A DNA stretch of 60,028 nucleotides from assembly GCA_964358175.1 (NCBI GenBank), contig CAYHOI010000001.1:1-60028 (forward strand), given 5' to 3'. The notes beneath the pieces were generated by a model. It did not search any database. It saw nothing but the letters and a program-made list of their open reading frames with translations, and was not told the origin of the DNA. Positions 13,101-28,100 of this stretch are shown piece by piece. A program made the translations under genes and the position numbers. Every line of letters begins with the position of its first letter. Within the stretch, counting starts at the first letter, position 1. This DNA is from CAYHOI01 sp964358175 (GTDB lineage: Bacteria; Margulisbacteria; Riflemargulisbacteria; GWF2-35-9).

Positions 13101-16100
13101 CCGTTTACGTCAAAATGGCTTAATCACCACCGATTGGCAGGCGGGCTTTGAGGGGCTGTCCGGCACGGTGACGCTGGGTGTGAATGTAATGGATGTCATC
13201 TGGCGCGACAAGGCTGGCAACTATTCAGGCACCACGAATTTAGCGATTGTCTATGATCGTACGCCTCCTGAGCTTCTGGCGGTGAGCCTGAATGCGGACT
13301 GGGTCGATGCTGCGACGACGGTTTCGATGGTGTTCGAAAAGCCCTATCAGAGTATTCAGGGCGGAACGCCGATGCTTCCCAATGATCCGATCAATAGTTT
13401 GCATGCCTTCTACATGGATGGATATCAGGGACTCCGACTCTATTTTCGTATCAGCGATAACGCCAAGGTGAACGGATGGTTGTCAGCCGATGCCGCCGAT
13501 GTCAATACGGTTCGTGTCCAGTGGACGACAAACAACACCTACTGGCATTCGTACACGGTTAACGGGGGCAGTTTTAATGTCTATCAGCCCAGCGGGGATT
13601 TCGGGGTATTTAAGATAACCCAAAGCCATGAGATTGAGGCGCGAAGACCGGCACTGAATAATGGGGAAGCCTTTAATTATTGTTTCTTCGTAAGTGCCAG
13701 TATGATCATCAGCGATAATGCGCTTTTCGGATCAGGTATTCCGGAAATTGTGACGCAGAACCAGGCCTATGCCTTCAGAATTGATTTATTGGACTATGCG
13801 GGAAATGCTTCCCGTGCGACCGGCTCCTACACGGTGAATATCGATAATGACCGATCCAATCGCAGCGTTGAGCTGACCATCTCAGGGGACAGTACCGTCA
13901 ATACGGCCAACGCGAAGATCGTGACACAAAACAGTCATGGGGCGGGACTGCTTAACAGCGAGCTGTATACCCCGCAGGATTGTGATCCGTTTGCGGCTCC
14001 AAACGAGAAAATCTACAACGATGGCCAGATTTTCGCCAAGCTGGGAATCACTGTCAATACACTGGTCGGCAGAGAGTACGCGCTGGTTTGGACGACGATG
14101 AATCCGGTCGTACAGCCGTTGAATAAGCCCTCTTACGTGTATTATGCCTATGGGAAAATTGGCTGGGCGACCAGTAACTCAAACTTCGTTGGAACGGGTA
14201 ATTTCGCCTTCGACTTCTTTAATCCGACGCCGGATATCGGCAGAACGGGACTCAGTAGCGGTCTGCCCTACTATGCCACCAACAATGCCTTACTCACTTT
14301 GCCAACCACCGACACGGTGATTCATCTCTTCGTAGCCCCGATGGGGGTCGCGGGAAATCCGATTAACATCGATTCGGGAACATGGGCAACCATCACCATC
14401 GATCTGTCCGCTCCAATACTTTCCGGAAACAGTGCCCCCTTTTATCTGCATGATCTGGCCGGAACGACGCTGAATGCCCTGAAGGGATTGTACGTGTCCC
14501 GAAGCGTTATCGAAGGGGATTGCCCGGTTGCCCCGAGTTTTGACCCCATGGCACATTTGGATTTTCTGGGTCTCGGGAGTTACTTTTTCCAAGATGTACA
14601 CCGCTCTACGCATGTGCAATTCGGGCGTGGTGACTACGTGGATCTGCAAAGCGGTATGCCGACGAACAATACTTTTCTGCGCAAGAAGGTTTACCGCGCG
14701 GATGTGGCTGGAAGCAATGGCTATCTGTTTGAACAGCTTAGCAGTGAGCGGTACAGTAGCATTGCGAATATGATTGATACGGATCTGGCAGCCTTTGGAG
14801 AGGGTCTTTACCGATTTGATCTGTATACCAGCAACAAAGCAGGTCTGGTTACGAAATCGTCTTTTGCGGTGGTGATGGATGGCACGCCCCCGACGATCAA
14901 TCAGTTTGCCTTTGAGGTATCCGTTTCACAGGATTATGAGCCGGTTAGTGTTAACTATTATGGGAGCCAGAATATCCGAATTTCCTGGAGTGCGAGCGAT
15001 AATATGGGTGTTTCCTCCAATGGGCAGCTGACGGGGGGCGATTCGAGCGGGATATGGTTCTATGAGCTGAGGTTTGAGAATCTGACAACCCCCTCCGTAA
15101 AAGGATATGTGTTCAGTTCGCGCAACACGACGATTACTTGGGATCAAGGACTTGGACTTGCCTTTGTCCCCACCAAGGCGATTTCGACTACTTTGAATTG
15201 GCGTGATGTGGTTGGCATCATTAAACTTGGTAAAGTTCGATTCACCTTGAACGCCTACGATTATGCACTTTTGACGATTTCCCGTTCTCATGAAGTCTAT
15301 ATTGATTCCGGAAACGAGGTGCAATCCATGGTTAGCCTAGCCGACCCGCAGGAAGATAATGTGGACAACCAGCAGGATGGGGAGAGTCCCTCTGAATCCT
15401 CTCAGGGAGCCTCAGGATACTTTGATCAGACGAGCATCAATCTGGTGATTCAGTTTTTACCGACTGCGTTTGATACCACCCAGCTCAATCGTGCCTCACC
15501 GCAAAGGACTCATCTGCCGATAGAGGTCTTTCTGGTAACCCCCGGTTCCGTGGCGGCTGTTCCTATCAGCACCAGCCTTATTGTCGTGACGTACAGTAAT
15601 AGCGCGAATCTTGATGTACAGGGGGCTCCAACAGCAAATTTAGCTAATTACCGCCTGACACTGTCGGTGGTCGATACCAAGGAGTTCGTAAAAACAGGGG
15701 GCTATGAAGGACCGGTGACGCTCTCCTATAAGATTGTGGATGGAGCGGGATATCGATCCGCAATGACAAGCATTTTTACAAGGGTGACGATCGATATGTC
15801 CGCGCCTACAGGGAGCTATGGTTTTCATGAGGGGCTGAAATTTATCGGAAGCGATAATACTTATTTTCTGTACGGGGTCAGTGAGAATTTCGCCTTTGCG
15901 ACAACGACGAGTGGAACAAAAGTGTCTGCCAATTATGAGGATGCCCATTCAGGATTGTCATCGAAGCCCTATCGGTTTATGGTCAGCCTGAACAGTCTGG
16001 CCGGAGCCTATCAGGGAGTTGACAAAGACATGGGCTGGCAGGCCAGAACGTCCTCTCCGTTTGATCTGCTTTCTTCGGAAATTTCGACTTCAAACAAGTG

Positions 16101-19100
16101 GTACGCCGTCAAGCTGCGGGTTCGCAATCAAACCGGTGTGGTGGCCTATAATACGCTGAATGTGATTCTGGATACACAAACACCCAATATTTATTTCTTT
16201 GCTGTTTTGCAGGAAACCGCGAGTAACGAGTATGCGCGAAGTGCCGAAAACTTCGTGGGCAAACGGGCGACCACCATCAATTGGGGGGCAAGCGATAATG
16301 TCTTCAGCGAATCCTTCGGAAGTATTTTTGGTGTGACAGGAAACTCGCACCAGGGAATCCGGCAGTACCAGCTTTCATTTGCCACCCCGAATGTCAGAAG
16401 TATCAGCGCGGACATTTTTCCGGCGATCACAACGAACATTGTGACCGTCGGGTATACCGAGTTTGTGATCGGGGAGGGGGTTGTTCGCTATGTGATACGC
16501 GCCTTTGATTTTGCGAATAATGAAACGGTTGTGACCAAGGGCCCCTACTATTATGACTGGACAAACACCCTTCACAATCAGGTTGGCCAGATACTTGCCG
16601 TCACGGATAACACGGATGAGGATGGGGATGGGATATCGCCTGTGTCCGCCAATGGTGTTTCGGGGTATTTCGATCAGCCGACGATTAGTATTCAGTTGAT
16701 ATTAAGCACAACCGCTGATGACGCCACCCAGCTGAACTATTTGTCTGATGCGCACATTCCGGTAGAGGTATTTGCCGTGACGAACGCTGTGATGACCAGA
16801 ATTGCAGCCTCGCAAATCTGGGCGACTTATGATCACAAATTGCTGATCGACGCTCATCCGAATCTGGCGGCCTATAGCATTGCCATCACGATTAACCTAG
16901 CGGATATTGTGTCGCGGGATCGCTATCAGGGCGGAGTGACTCTATTCTTTAAGCTGATTGACGGCGTCGGGAATTTGTCGTTGACCACCAATACGCCTTT
17001 GCGTTTGACGGTGGATCTGAGCGCGCCGACCGGACAAATGCGGGTGCTATCGGGAGTGACATTTCAGGGAAGCACCAGCAACTTCGCACAATACGGGGTG
17101 AGTACGAATATGCTTTTTACCAGTGTGAATGCTGTCGCGATGGATCATCAGTATTCGGACGCACACAGCGGACTTGCGATCAGCTGGAACAAGGTGACCG
17201 TAATCCGTTATCCCCTTGAGGGAGGGGTGGGGACGGCTGTAAACCGTGACTGGTCAGATGTGAGCCAGGTCTCGATCAACAGCGTCCAAGCCATGATCTC
17301 GAACAACCTTTTTCTGGTGGAATCGGATATCCTCAATGGCGTTGGGGAAGTGGCACACTCGGCGACTTGGAATGTGGTCTTTGATACCGTGCCCCCCACG
17401 ATCAACGCAGAGGATTTTATGCTGACCTTCAACGTGCTGAGCGGAGGTTACGCGCCCTCATCCGTAAACTACCTCCAGAGTACGACACTCGACTTGGTCT
17501 GGGTGGCGACGGATAATGTTTTTGCCAGCTCTCCGAATCTGTTCGCTGTTTTAAGTCATCGGGGCGTGTACCAGTATCGCCTGTCTTTCAGTAAGGACGG
17601 TCAGACGTTTACCTCAGTCAGCGCAAATATGATGCCTGCGGTGAATAATCATCTTTATATTTCGCCGAATGAGCTACTGGGGACGATCGGGGAAGGCAGG
17701 GTATACTTCAAGCTGGAGGCTGTGGACTTTGCCGGAAATTGGAGTAGTCGGAACATAGGGCCGTATTTCATGGACTTGCAGAACACCCTGAATGAGCAGA
17801 TAGTGCGAATTGAGCCGGTAACTGCCAATAACGATAGTATGCCGGATTATTTTCAGAAGTCTCCTTTCGACGCGAGTGGCAAGAATGGTTATTTTGACCG
17901 GGTCAGTGTTGACTTTATCATTCACCTTTCGCCCAATGCGAGCGATTTGACCCAGCTGAGCTACCTTGAGGGAAGCTATATCCCCCTTGAGGTATATGTA
18001 GTGACGGACGGTGTGAAAAAGGCGCGGGTTTGGGATAGCGACATCCATGCGACCTATAACCGTGATGTCCTGCCCAGCCTTAACGCGACATCAAATCTGG
18101 CCTCGGTTCCGATTGCCGTGACCATTAACTTCAGCAATTACGTTGGGACAAGCAATTATAACGGGCGAATTCAGTTTTACTACAAGATTATTGACGGTGC
18201 GGGAAATGTTTCAGCGACAACCAATACAGATATGGCATTTTTGGATGTCACGGTAGATATGACAGCTCCGGTCGGAAACAGCCGGTTCGGGGAAGGGTTC
18301 ACGTTTGTAGGAAGCGGGAATACCTTCGGCTTGAACGGTGTGAGCGATGATGTTGCGTTTGCCAGACAACTAAGCAATCTGGTGATCAGCATGGATTATC
18401 AGGATGCTGAAAGTGGCCTTGCCATCAGCTCGAACTATTTTTCTGTATGGGAATACAGCCTTACTCATAATTATGTGACGAGCGGGAATCGTGGTTGGAC
18501 GAATGTGCCCACACTCAATCTGTCGGATATGGGAACGATTACCCAGAATCGCTGGTACAAGGTCGTTGGGTTTGCGGCTAACAATACCGGGGTGATCACG
18601 AAGGCGACGACGAGAAATGTGATTATCGATCTGGTGGATCCCGTGGTCGTGACGTTCTCCCTATCCGGAGAGCTTCAGAGCGGATCAGACTATGGCAGTA
18701 GCAGTCTCAACTTTGCGCAGGTTCAGACTCTGAATTTTGTCTGGACTGCTTCCGATAATATGTTCTCGGATCTCACGATTGGTGAGTTCAAGCAGAAAAA
18801 TCACCAAGGGATTTCCCTGTATGCCTTTCTTTACAAGGTCAACGGGATCGATTGGGTGACCCTGAACGGCTCGATTACCCCGACTGCGCAGAACGAATTT
18901 CAGGTGGATAAAACCACGGTGAATAGTCTGTTTTCAGGCAAGAAAGCCTTTTTTAAGCTGGTAGCCTATGATTTCGCGATGAACCAGTCTTCAAAGGAGT
19001 ATGGGCCTGTTTTCTTTGATTCAGGAACCGTTCTTGAGCAAGCGATATCTGCCTGTATTCTGGAAGACAAAACGGATGCCGATGACCTGGGAGGGTCACC

Positions 19101-22100
19101 GTTTGATGTTTCAGGACAGGGATACTTTGATCAATCCGTGCTTAAGATGAGGCTCCAGCTGATGGATACGGCGAATGACGTGACCCAGCTGAGCACCCTG
19201 CCTTCCGGAAATATCCCGCTGGAGGTGATGGCAACCTTTTACGGGAGTAACCGTGGTTCTCTTTACTTCTCAAAAGTCTTTCCGGGGAATTTGCAGAAAC
19301 TGTCGGCAACCTATAATTACGGTCGGTTGCCAACGATAGACGCAGCGAATAACCTGGGCGGGATCACGATAGATATTTTAACGCTGAATCTGTTCGATCA
19401 GATAGAAGGCTCGGGTTGGAATGGGGGTGTAGGTCTAAGTTTTAAATTGATTGACGGTGCGGGGAATTTATCAACCGATTGGTCCCGCGAGTTTCGTGTG
19501 ACCGTCGATGTTACCCCTCCGACGGTGGCTTTGTTGTGGGGAACGCGTGATTATTTTGTGACAGGGAACGATGAAACATTTGACCAGTTTGGATTTGGTA
19601 AAAGTTCTCAATATCCGGTGAAGTTCCCCTATGTGGGATTCAGTCGGCAGATCCAGTCTCTCAGGTTAAGCGGAAATGCTCAGGACCAGGATTCAGGGCT
19701 ACCGACAGGAGCTTATCGATATGATGTGACTCAGTTCGCCTTTTCCAACCTGAGTTCAACGGTGAATTCAGATTCAACGGGCTGGACAGCGACTCCGACC
19801 CTCAATCTGTCAGAGCGGTTCACGGGAATGATTGCTCCGAATTTCGCGTATCGGGTTGACTTGCATGCGCGCAATCAAGTGGGGCGTACGTCCATCTCGA
19901 CCAATCTGATTATTCTGGATGATGTCGCGCCCACTTTTCAGGCGATGAATCGCTCCGAACCAGTGGGGGGTGACTATTCAGCGACGAGCAAAGATCTTTA
20001 TTCGCTACAGGATGTTCTTCTGACCTGGCGGGCAAGCGACAATTTTTATGCAGAGAATGCCGGTGGCGAAGGAAACTTCTTCAACGCACGCGATCATCAG
20101 GGAGTCTATTTCTACCAGGTTTGGTATGAGAAAAATGGGGTAACGGCTTCTATAACGGAAAATATGCTGGCATATGCTGACAACGATTTCGTGGTATCGA
20201 AGGGGTATATCCGGCAAAGCATCGGCGAAGGAATCGTGACCTTCAGTATTCGAGCAACGGATTTCGCAGGCAACACCAGCGTTACCACCAGCCGCCTGAG
20301 ATTTGATTGGAGCAACACCATTAATCTTCAAATTGCTGACATGATTTCTGCGATGGACGCGACGAATAGCGATGAGGATCTGTGGGATAGAAGGCAAAGT
20401 GACAAGTGGGGCGACTTTGTTGATGATGTCTCTCCTTTTGACGCATCGGACGGACAGCTTGGGATTTTCGACCAGACGGTTATTCCCGTCCATATCCGAA
20501 TCGCTGAGAATGGATATGATATTTCTCAGATCAGCGAACTGACCCCGAATCACATCCCGTTTGAGGTCTATATTTCGCATGATGGACAGGTGCTGACGAT
20601 TAATCATGATCGAATTTGGGTGACTTATGACCGCAAAACAGATATCGAAAGCCCCTCGAACATTGCGAGCCGAAACTATTGGCTGACCGTGGATGTCGGA
20701 GAATGGGTTGGCGTTGAACCGCTCCATAGGGGTGCTTTCCAGCTTCTCGTGAAGGTCATTGACGGCGCGGGTAATCTCAGTAGCTTTGACACGAAGGAAT
20801 TCAGATTAACCGTTGACAGGACACCGCCTACGTCTGATGCTTCCGCTCCTTTTTATTTTAATGAACCGATAGGCTGGGTAACCTATAATCCCCTCTTTCT
20901 TGACGGGTATAATGGCGTGGCTTTCATCAATACGACCCATTTCAGTGCGCAGATGGTTTCCTTTAATGATGCGGAATCGGGGCTTTCAGAACAGCCCTAC
21001 TGGATGAAACTTGCTGGGGTGGGGTTCAAAGACGAAAACGAAAATCAAGCCGACAAAGGTTCTGTTCAGATAACCTGGCAGACACAGGAAGCCTTCACGG
21101 GGGTCAGTCTGAGCGAATTGGGATACCAAGGGCTGACCGGCGGTGGCGTTTTTGATCTGTTTTTTAAAGTTCGCAATAACGCGGGCATCGTGACGTACAA
21201 TCTGAATTACTTGTGTATCGATTTGCTTAAGCCGGTTCTGGTTACCTTCCAGCGCACCGAGCATATTGACGTCGATCAGGATGGCTACCTGCCCGAGGAG
21301 GATACCTATTATAACAAACAGGCAATATGGCTGACTTGGGATGCTTATGATAATCTGGGATACAGGGGCGATCAGCCGGCTGAAGTCGTTACAGGTGATC
21401 CGGATGCAATTTGGTTCTATACCCTGAGCTGGACATGCCGAAGCCTGACGGGGAATATGGTTTCCTCCGGCGATATTCTGACGCCAGGAATGCGCTTGGA
21501 TGCGAAGCAATGGTTCCTGCCTACCAGTGGGGTTTCTGTGATTGACGATGTATCCTATGGGATTTCGATCTCGGATAATCTCAAAGAGGGAAATGTTGAG
21601 TTTATTCTGGGGGCTGTGGATTACGCACTCAATGTGACAACGAAATCCATGCAGGTGGTCTTTGACTGGACGAATCGAGCAACGGCCAGTTCAAATTTTT
21701 ATTTTGTCGCGGATCAAACCGACAGTTCAACACCAGCTGACGGAGTCATCCCTGAAGCAGGCTACTTTGATCAGACAACGATGACCGTGGTCATAACGCT
21801 TGATCATGTGATTGAATTAACACAGTTATCGACCCGGAATTTGAAAGTGAATTATTCAACTGGGAATTCAGGCTCCGAACTTAGTGTAATGAATCCAGAG
21901 GATTATCGCTACAGCATCGAGGGTGTGGATGGGAAGTTTACGGTAACGATTGATTTTAATTTGGCACCTTATTTAATGACCTTGAATGTCGTTGAAGGAC
22001 AGCCAGTAAGGAGCGGGGTAGTTTCGTTAAACATTACGCTATTGGATCGAGCAGGCAACATGCCGAGTGTGCCTGCGAATATGGGGTGCAGGGTGACTGT

Positions 22101-25100
22101 GGATATGCAGTCTCCCTCTTTGGAATCGTCAGGTGTATTTGATGTTTATCTTTATCCAGACAAGGATTCGATGGGAGATGGGATTGATCCGGAGAACGGG
22201 TATCTGGACGATTCCTTGCCCTATATCACCGTGACGCTGAATAGTCGGGTTACCTCCAATGGTGCTGCGCAGATGGATCAGTGTCTCAATGTCCGGCTGT
22301 TTGATGATAGCCGGATACAGAAGGCTTCAGCGAATACTTTTGAGCTGATCTCAGAAAACAGATCCCTCATGATCGTTGTGACGATGGATAAGGGTGGATG
22401 GAGCGTTCCTCTGCAGGCTGATCAGCAGATTGCGACTCTTCCCTCGGAAAATAGCTATACGTATGAGTTTTACCTGAGAGATAAAGCGGGAAACATTTTA
22501 AGTAGAGTTGTGACGCTGAATTATGATCGGACTCCTCCTGTTTTGCGGGATCGGGCTTTTGTGTACAAAGTCGAGCCGGCTAAGGGAGAGGATCATGGTG
22601 GCGATGGAATTGATCCGCTTGCGGGATATTATGATTCGCCTTTCGCGACCGTCAACATCCAGCTGAACATCCCCAATTGGACAGTTGGATACGGGAACAG
22701 TCTGGCCTCCTCTTACAACGATGGTGTGTCAGAAAGTTATCACGGATCGGGAATTCGGAAACGACCCCTGTTTGTCAGGCTTGAGTCCCTGACTCCCTTG
22801 AATATTCCTGGGGTTTACGCAAGCGCGACTTATCCCGGCGGGCATTTCGGAGCTGAGCTGACCGCGAACCTGTTTGCTGTAGGGATTCCTCTGACGCGCG
22901 ATGCCGCGCGAATCATCGTGATGATGGCAGACCGAGCGGGGAATGTTGTGACCCTTAATGACACAAACAGGGTGACCATGGACGACAGAATGCCCTTCGG
23001 CATATCCTTCAACCTGGTGGATACGCGGGACGTGAGCGGTATCGGCATTTTTCCGGTGTACGGCTTTTTTAATCATCAGGTGATTACGTTTAACATTGAG
23101 GGTAGCCAGGTGGATAGGGGATTGTCGGGGCTTCGCGGGAACAGATTTGTTGTTTCCACGGCCAACGGAATCTGGAAGAATTACACCTATCAAAGTCGAT
23201 ATGTGGATCCAGAGCTAAAAGAACAAAATGAACCTGGGACAGACAGTCCGCTGATAGGTTCGCTACGCCTACCCACCGGAACCGTAACGGTCTGGGCAGG
23301 ACTTGTGGATCGGGCAGGGAATGTCGGGGTGATTTCTCAGCCCATTGTAGTGGATATGACCCCGCCCTCTATCAATTTATTTAGTTTGGACTTTGCCACC
23401 AACAACAAAGGTCTTCGAGGGGATATTGATTCTCACGGGGACGGCGTAGACCCCTATTATGGGTACTGGGATGAACCCAGCGTGAATATTGAGGTCGTCT
23501 CGCTCAGCTATGCCGAGGACTACCGGCGTAGCAATGACGTATTTGTGAAGGACTACAGATATACGCATGTTCCCGTGATGCATGACTTTGGGTTGGGTTG
23601 GGTGACGACCGAGAACAATATCGGACAAAGTTCCCGCGTTTTTCGTGAAATATATGTTCCGGAGGGCAATAGTCAGCCGATTGTTGTGTATGTGGCTGAT
23701 TTGGCGGGCAATGTGGTGTCTCGTCAGATTCTGGTTACGGTAGATCAGACCGTTCCCGCAGGGTTTGCCCAGATTGTTCTGGATGTTGATACAGACAGCC
23801 AGGGAGATGGCGTGGATCCTTTATATGGGTTCTTTGACAATGTCGAGGTCGGTCTGGTTATTTCAGAGAATACGGCTGATAGTAGCGGGTTTCGGGTGAA
23901 TCGCTACCTGATTCGGTCAAATTCCGCCAGGACTCTTTCCTATAATGTCCATGACTACAAAAACAAGGATAAGTCGGAGTCTTTGCACAGACCAATAGAT
24001 CTTGAGCAAGGGGATCAGGTGGCTTTCGGGCAGGATAGTTCTCAAATATTCAATTTCAAGCCTGCCAGCGAAGATGAAAAGCAGATTGAGATTGTTGCGG
24101 GAATCAGTGATTGCGCGGGGAATGTCCGGGAAGTGACGGCCTCCATTACCGTGGATACCCAGCCTCCGACCGGTGATTTTCAGGGAAAACTCATCACGGA
24201 TACCGATAGCGCGCTCGACGGCATAGATCCGCTGGAAGGGTATTATGACAGTCTTGCCGTGAGCGTACTGCTGTCTTCAAATGTTGTGGACAATATTGGG
24301 ATGAGAACCAATCGATATTTTATCAAAACAGGAGATGCCGGATTTCTGACGAGCTATAACGCTTATCCGTACGACGGCAACCATTACTTCTCAGAGGGAG
24401 CCGATGTGCCGGGTATAGGAAAGTTTGGTTCCGCGACAGGATCCATTACGGGAATTACCTATAACGCGCAGGGCGTGTACGAGGTTCATGTAGCGGTTGC
24501 GGACGGAGCCGGTAATCTTTTGGAGAAGACCGTCCGGGTGACCATCGACCTGACACAGCCATCCTCCGTTCCAATTGTTCGGCTTGCGCCATACCGCGCG
24601 GGCGGGAATCGTGTGGAGGCAGATGAGGGCTGGTATGGGAGCAATGAGGTTGATTTTTACGCGGAGTTCAGAAACGGAGCAACCGATGAATTGTCAGGAC
24701 TTCGCGATGTGCCTTACGTCGCGCGAGTGGTGACGCCCGGAACGAATCAGATTTCCTGGTTGCTTGAGCAAAGGGATCCTGCTTTCAAACAGATATGGGT
24801 TCCGGAAGACAGGAGTATTACAAAAAACAGTTCATTGTTCGTGGGACTCGTGGACCGCGCGGGGAATGTTGCGAGTGCATCTGTCCCGGTTCATGTAGAT
24901 CTGACCCCGCCGACCGGAAATTTATCTCTCATCATCCGCCCTGACAGCAAAAATGATGCCTCTCAGCTGATTCCGGAGAGTGGCTATTACAATGACAATA
25001 CAATGGACTTGCAATGGCAGATGGTTTCGGATTATTTGGGGTTAAAGAGTAGGCCGTTTCGAGTAAAGGCTAATGAGATGCCCTGGAGTGATAGCTTGAA

Positions 25101-28100
25101 TGTTACCAGCCTTGAAGATTTCAAGGTGAACAATGAAGGAACCGTTACGATTCAAATATTGGTCGCAGATCATGCAGGCAATATTCTCATTGAGACTGCA
25201 TCGATTATTGTGGATACACAAGTGCCAACGGGAATGGTGGTTTCAGTATTGTCTGACAATACGGATAGTGGTCAGGATGGCCTATTGCCCGAAGCCGGAT
25301 GGTACGATGATCCGCTGATTTCATTAAGTTGGACTGCCGCGACGGATAACGGAAGTGGCCTTCGAGATAAACCTTATCAAACGAAGAGTGAAGTTTCTAA
25401 TTATGACCTGCAACAGAGCACGACAACTGCAACGGTGGAAGCAAAGGTTAAATATACGTCCTACGAGGATCGGGTATCCTCTAAGTTATCAGTTCGTGCT
25501 GTTGATAGAGCCGGGAATATTTTGGAAGTGATGGCGTCAATCAACGTTGACCAGCGAGTTCCTGAACCCTATACGTTTACTGTAAAGCCTGATTCGCAAG
25601 AAAATCCGACCTATAATCCTTCTGCGGGTTGGTACAATGATCATACCCTAGAGTTGGAGTGGAGCGAGTCTCTTGATTTTGGTGGAATGCGCACATCTGG
25701 CAGTGTGTTGGCAAGAGTGGCCTCGGACATCCCATGGGTGACCTTGAATGAAAATGTGAGTCAGACCAATAATGACACTTTCTGGGTTTCTGAAGATGTT
25801 TCTGCAAGAACACTTGTTACAAGGATGGTAGACCATGCCGGAAATGTTCGGACGCAAGCAAGCAATGGTTTCAATGTAGATCTGACGCCGCCAACGTTTA
25901 GTCAGTTGGCTTTGGTTGGGGATGTCGATGTTCATGGCGTTGCGCTTGCGGCTGGATGGTATGACGATCAGATGGTTCGCTGGAAATGGTTTGGGGCGGA
26001 TAATGGGGGACTGTTTGATGCTCCGTATCGTTACCATAACTTGGTTTCCCCAAACTCACTTTGGAGTGATTGGAATGGACAGACGGGTGTTGAGATTTTG
26101 ACGACATGGGGGATTCCTCAGTTTTTTGAAGTAGAATTGCGCGATCAGGCGGGTAATCATATTACCCGAATAGAAAAGGTGAATGTCGCGGGATTTGCAC
26201 CGTCGGGAAATGTTAATTACTTTCTTAGCATAAATGTGACGGAGGTGACACCCGGATGGACAATCACTCCAAATGTAGGATGGTATGCAAGCCATACGTT
26301 GAATGTTGTGATCACCACAAATTATCTAAACCTCCTTGAACAGCAGAAGTTAACAGAGGACTTGACATACTATGTGTATAATACGAATGGTCAAACGCAG
26401 CCGATATATCAAGGAATTCCGACTTTTAGCAAGGTTATTTGTGGGGAGAGCGGCCGGGCAGGACTTACCGTTGTTTATGGTATTTTACTCAAGAGCGGCT
26501 TGAGGATTGAGGGGCGACAAATTATCTTTGTTGACACCCAGCCTCCGCAGGATTTTTCTGCAACTCTCCGAACGTGTACAGACCATGGAGGAGATGGTGT
26601 TTCACCGGAATCGGGATGGGTGGATACGATGAATTTCCACATTGATCTTCTTGCTCCGAAGGATGGGGGAATTCTAAGAGCTCAACCCTACCGGTATCGA
26701 TTTGCAGTCCCAACCGGTTCATGGAGTGATTACCAATCGTCAGAAAAAATTGAAAATCTTCAGATTTCCGAGAATCGAGCGTATATCGTTGAGGTCTCGG
26801 CAGTGGATTGTGCGGGAAATATTGCAACAGTTTCTGTTTGTGTAACTGTGGATACAATGCCTCCAACATTTAACGGCTTGGAGATTATCCTCATTCCGGC
26901 AACAAGTAATCAGGGAATTGAGCCTGTTCCGGGCTGGTATCGGAACGATAGTCTAAGTGGAAGTGTGACATGGAATCGAGTGACCGCAGATGACCTGAGA
27001 CAAAACTTTTTATATGTGAGAACAAATAGCGCGAAAACAGTAGGCAATTTTTCTGCTCTGACATTTGATGCCAAAGTGGTTCCGGCTGATATACTTCCAA
27101 TAAATATAGATGTATTTATTGCGGATCATGCGGGAAATGTTGCTCGATCAGCTAAGGTTATTTATTCAAAAGTGACCGTGCCAGGGAATAGTTACGTGAT
27201 TCTTAAACGAGACGGAAATCATAATCCGTGGTTTAAACCTGAAGAGGGATATTATGGCCGACTGAGCGTGGATGTTGAGTGGGCTGAGCCAATAGGTGGG
27301 GGGCTGAGAGGACGACCCTATCAGATCCAGAGCAGCTTATCCTCTAGTCGCAACTGGACGGCTTCTCAAGACGGGAAAGCCTACAATGGATATGCTGTGA
27401 GTGAAGGTGTTCAGGAGATTATTGTTCGTGCGGTGGATAAAGCTGCAAATATTGCAACGTTTTCAACCCTTGTTTCGGTGGATGTGACCGCGCCAGAGCC
27501 GATTGTTCTCTCTTTGGTGCAAGATCTTGACAACGATTCTGATGGAGCTGTTCCATTACAAGGTTTTGATGATGACGGGGTGATTACCGTTACATTTAAT
27601 CCTGTCTTTGATAATGTGGCATTGAGAGATAAGCCCTATTGTTCTTTATTGGGGGATTTAGAGGATATCCCGTCGGGGACAGTTCTGAGCCTTAGTCGTG
27701 AGGGTTATGCGACTCTGACAACTTCGGTAGAAGGAATACAAACTGTCTCGGTGGTAGCAGTGGATCGAGCAGGAAATTACCGAATTTCCATAGTAACCGT
27801 GAATGTGGAAAGAACGGTTTCAGAGTTTACGGTGAGCATTAATCGCACAGAGTTCCCCGTGTCGGCAAGCCTGATTGTTTCGGTGTCGATGACGAAGAGC
27901 ATTTCAAGAGTGCCGGGAGTGGTACTTTCGGTTGCTGGTGTGGATTACGGTCTTGCAGTGGTTCGTTCAGAGATTTCGCAGAATGTATTTATCGGAACCT
28001 TGGATGTGGGTGTGGTGGTGAGCGATGGTATTGGAATTCTTCGTTTCAGCGTCATCAATGATGCAGGGAAAATTGCCACCCAATCCATAGGCATGGTTTT

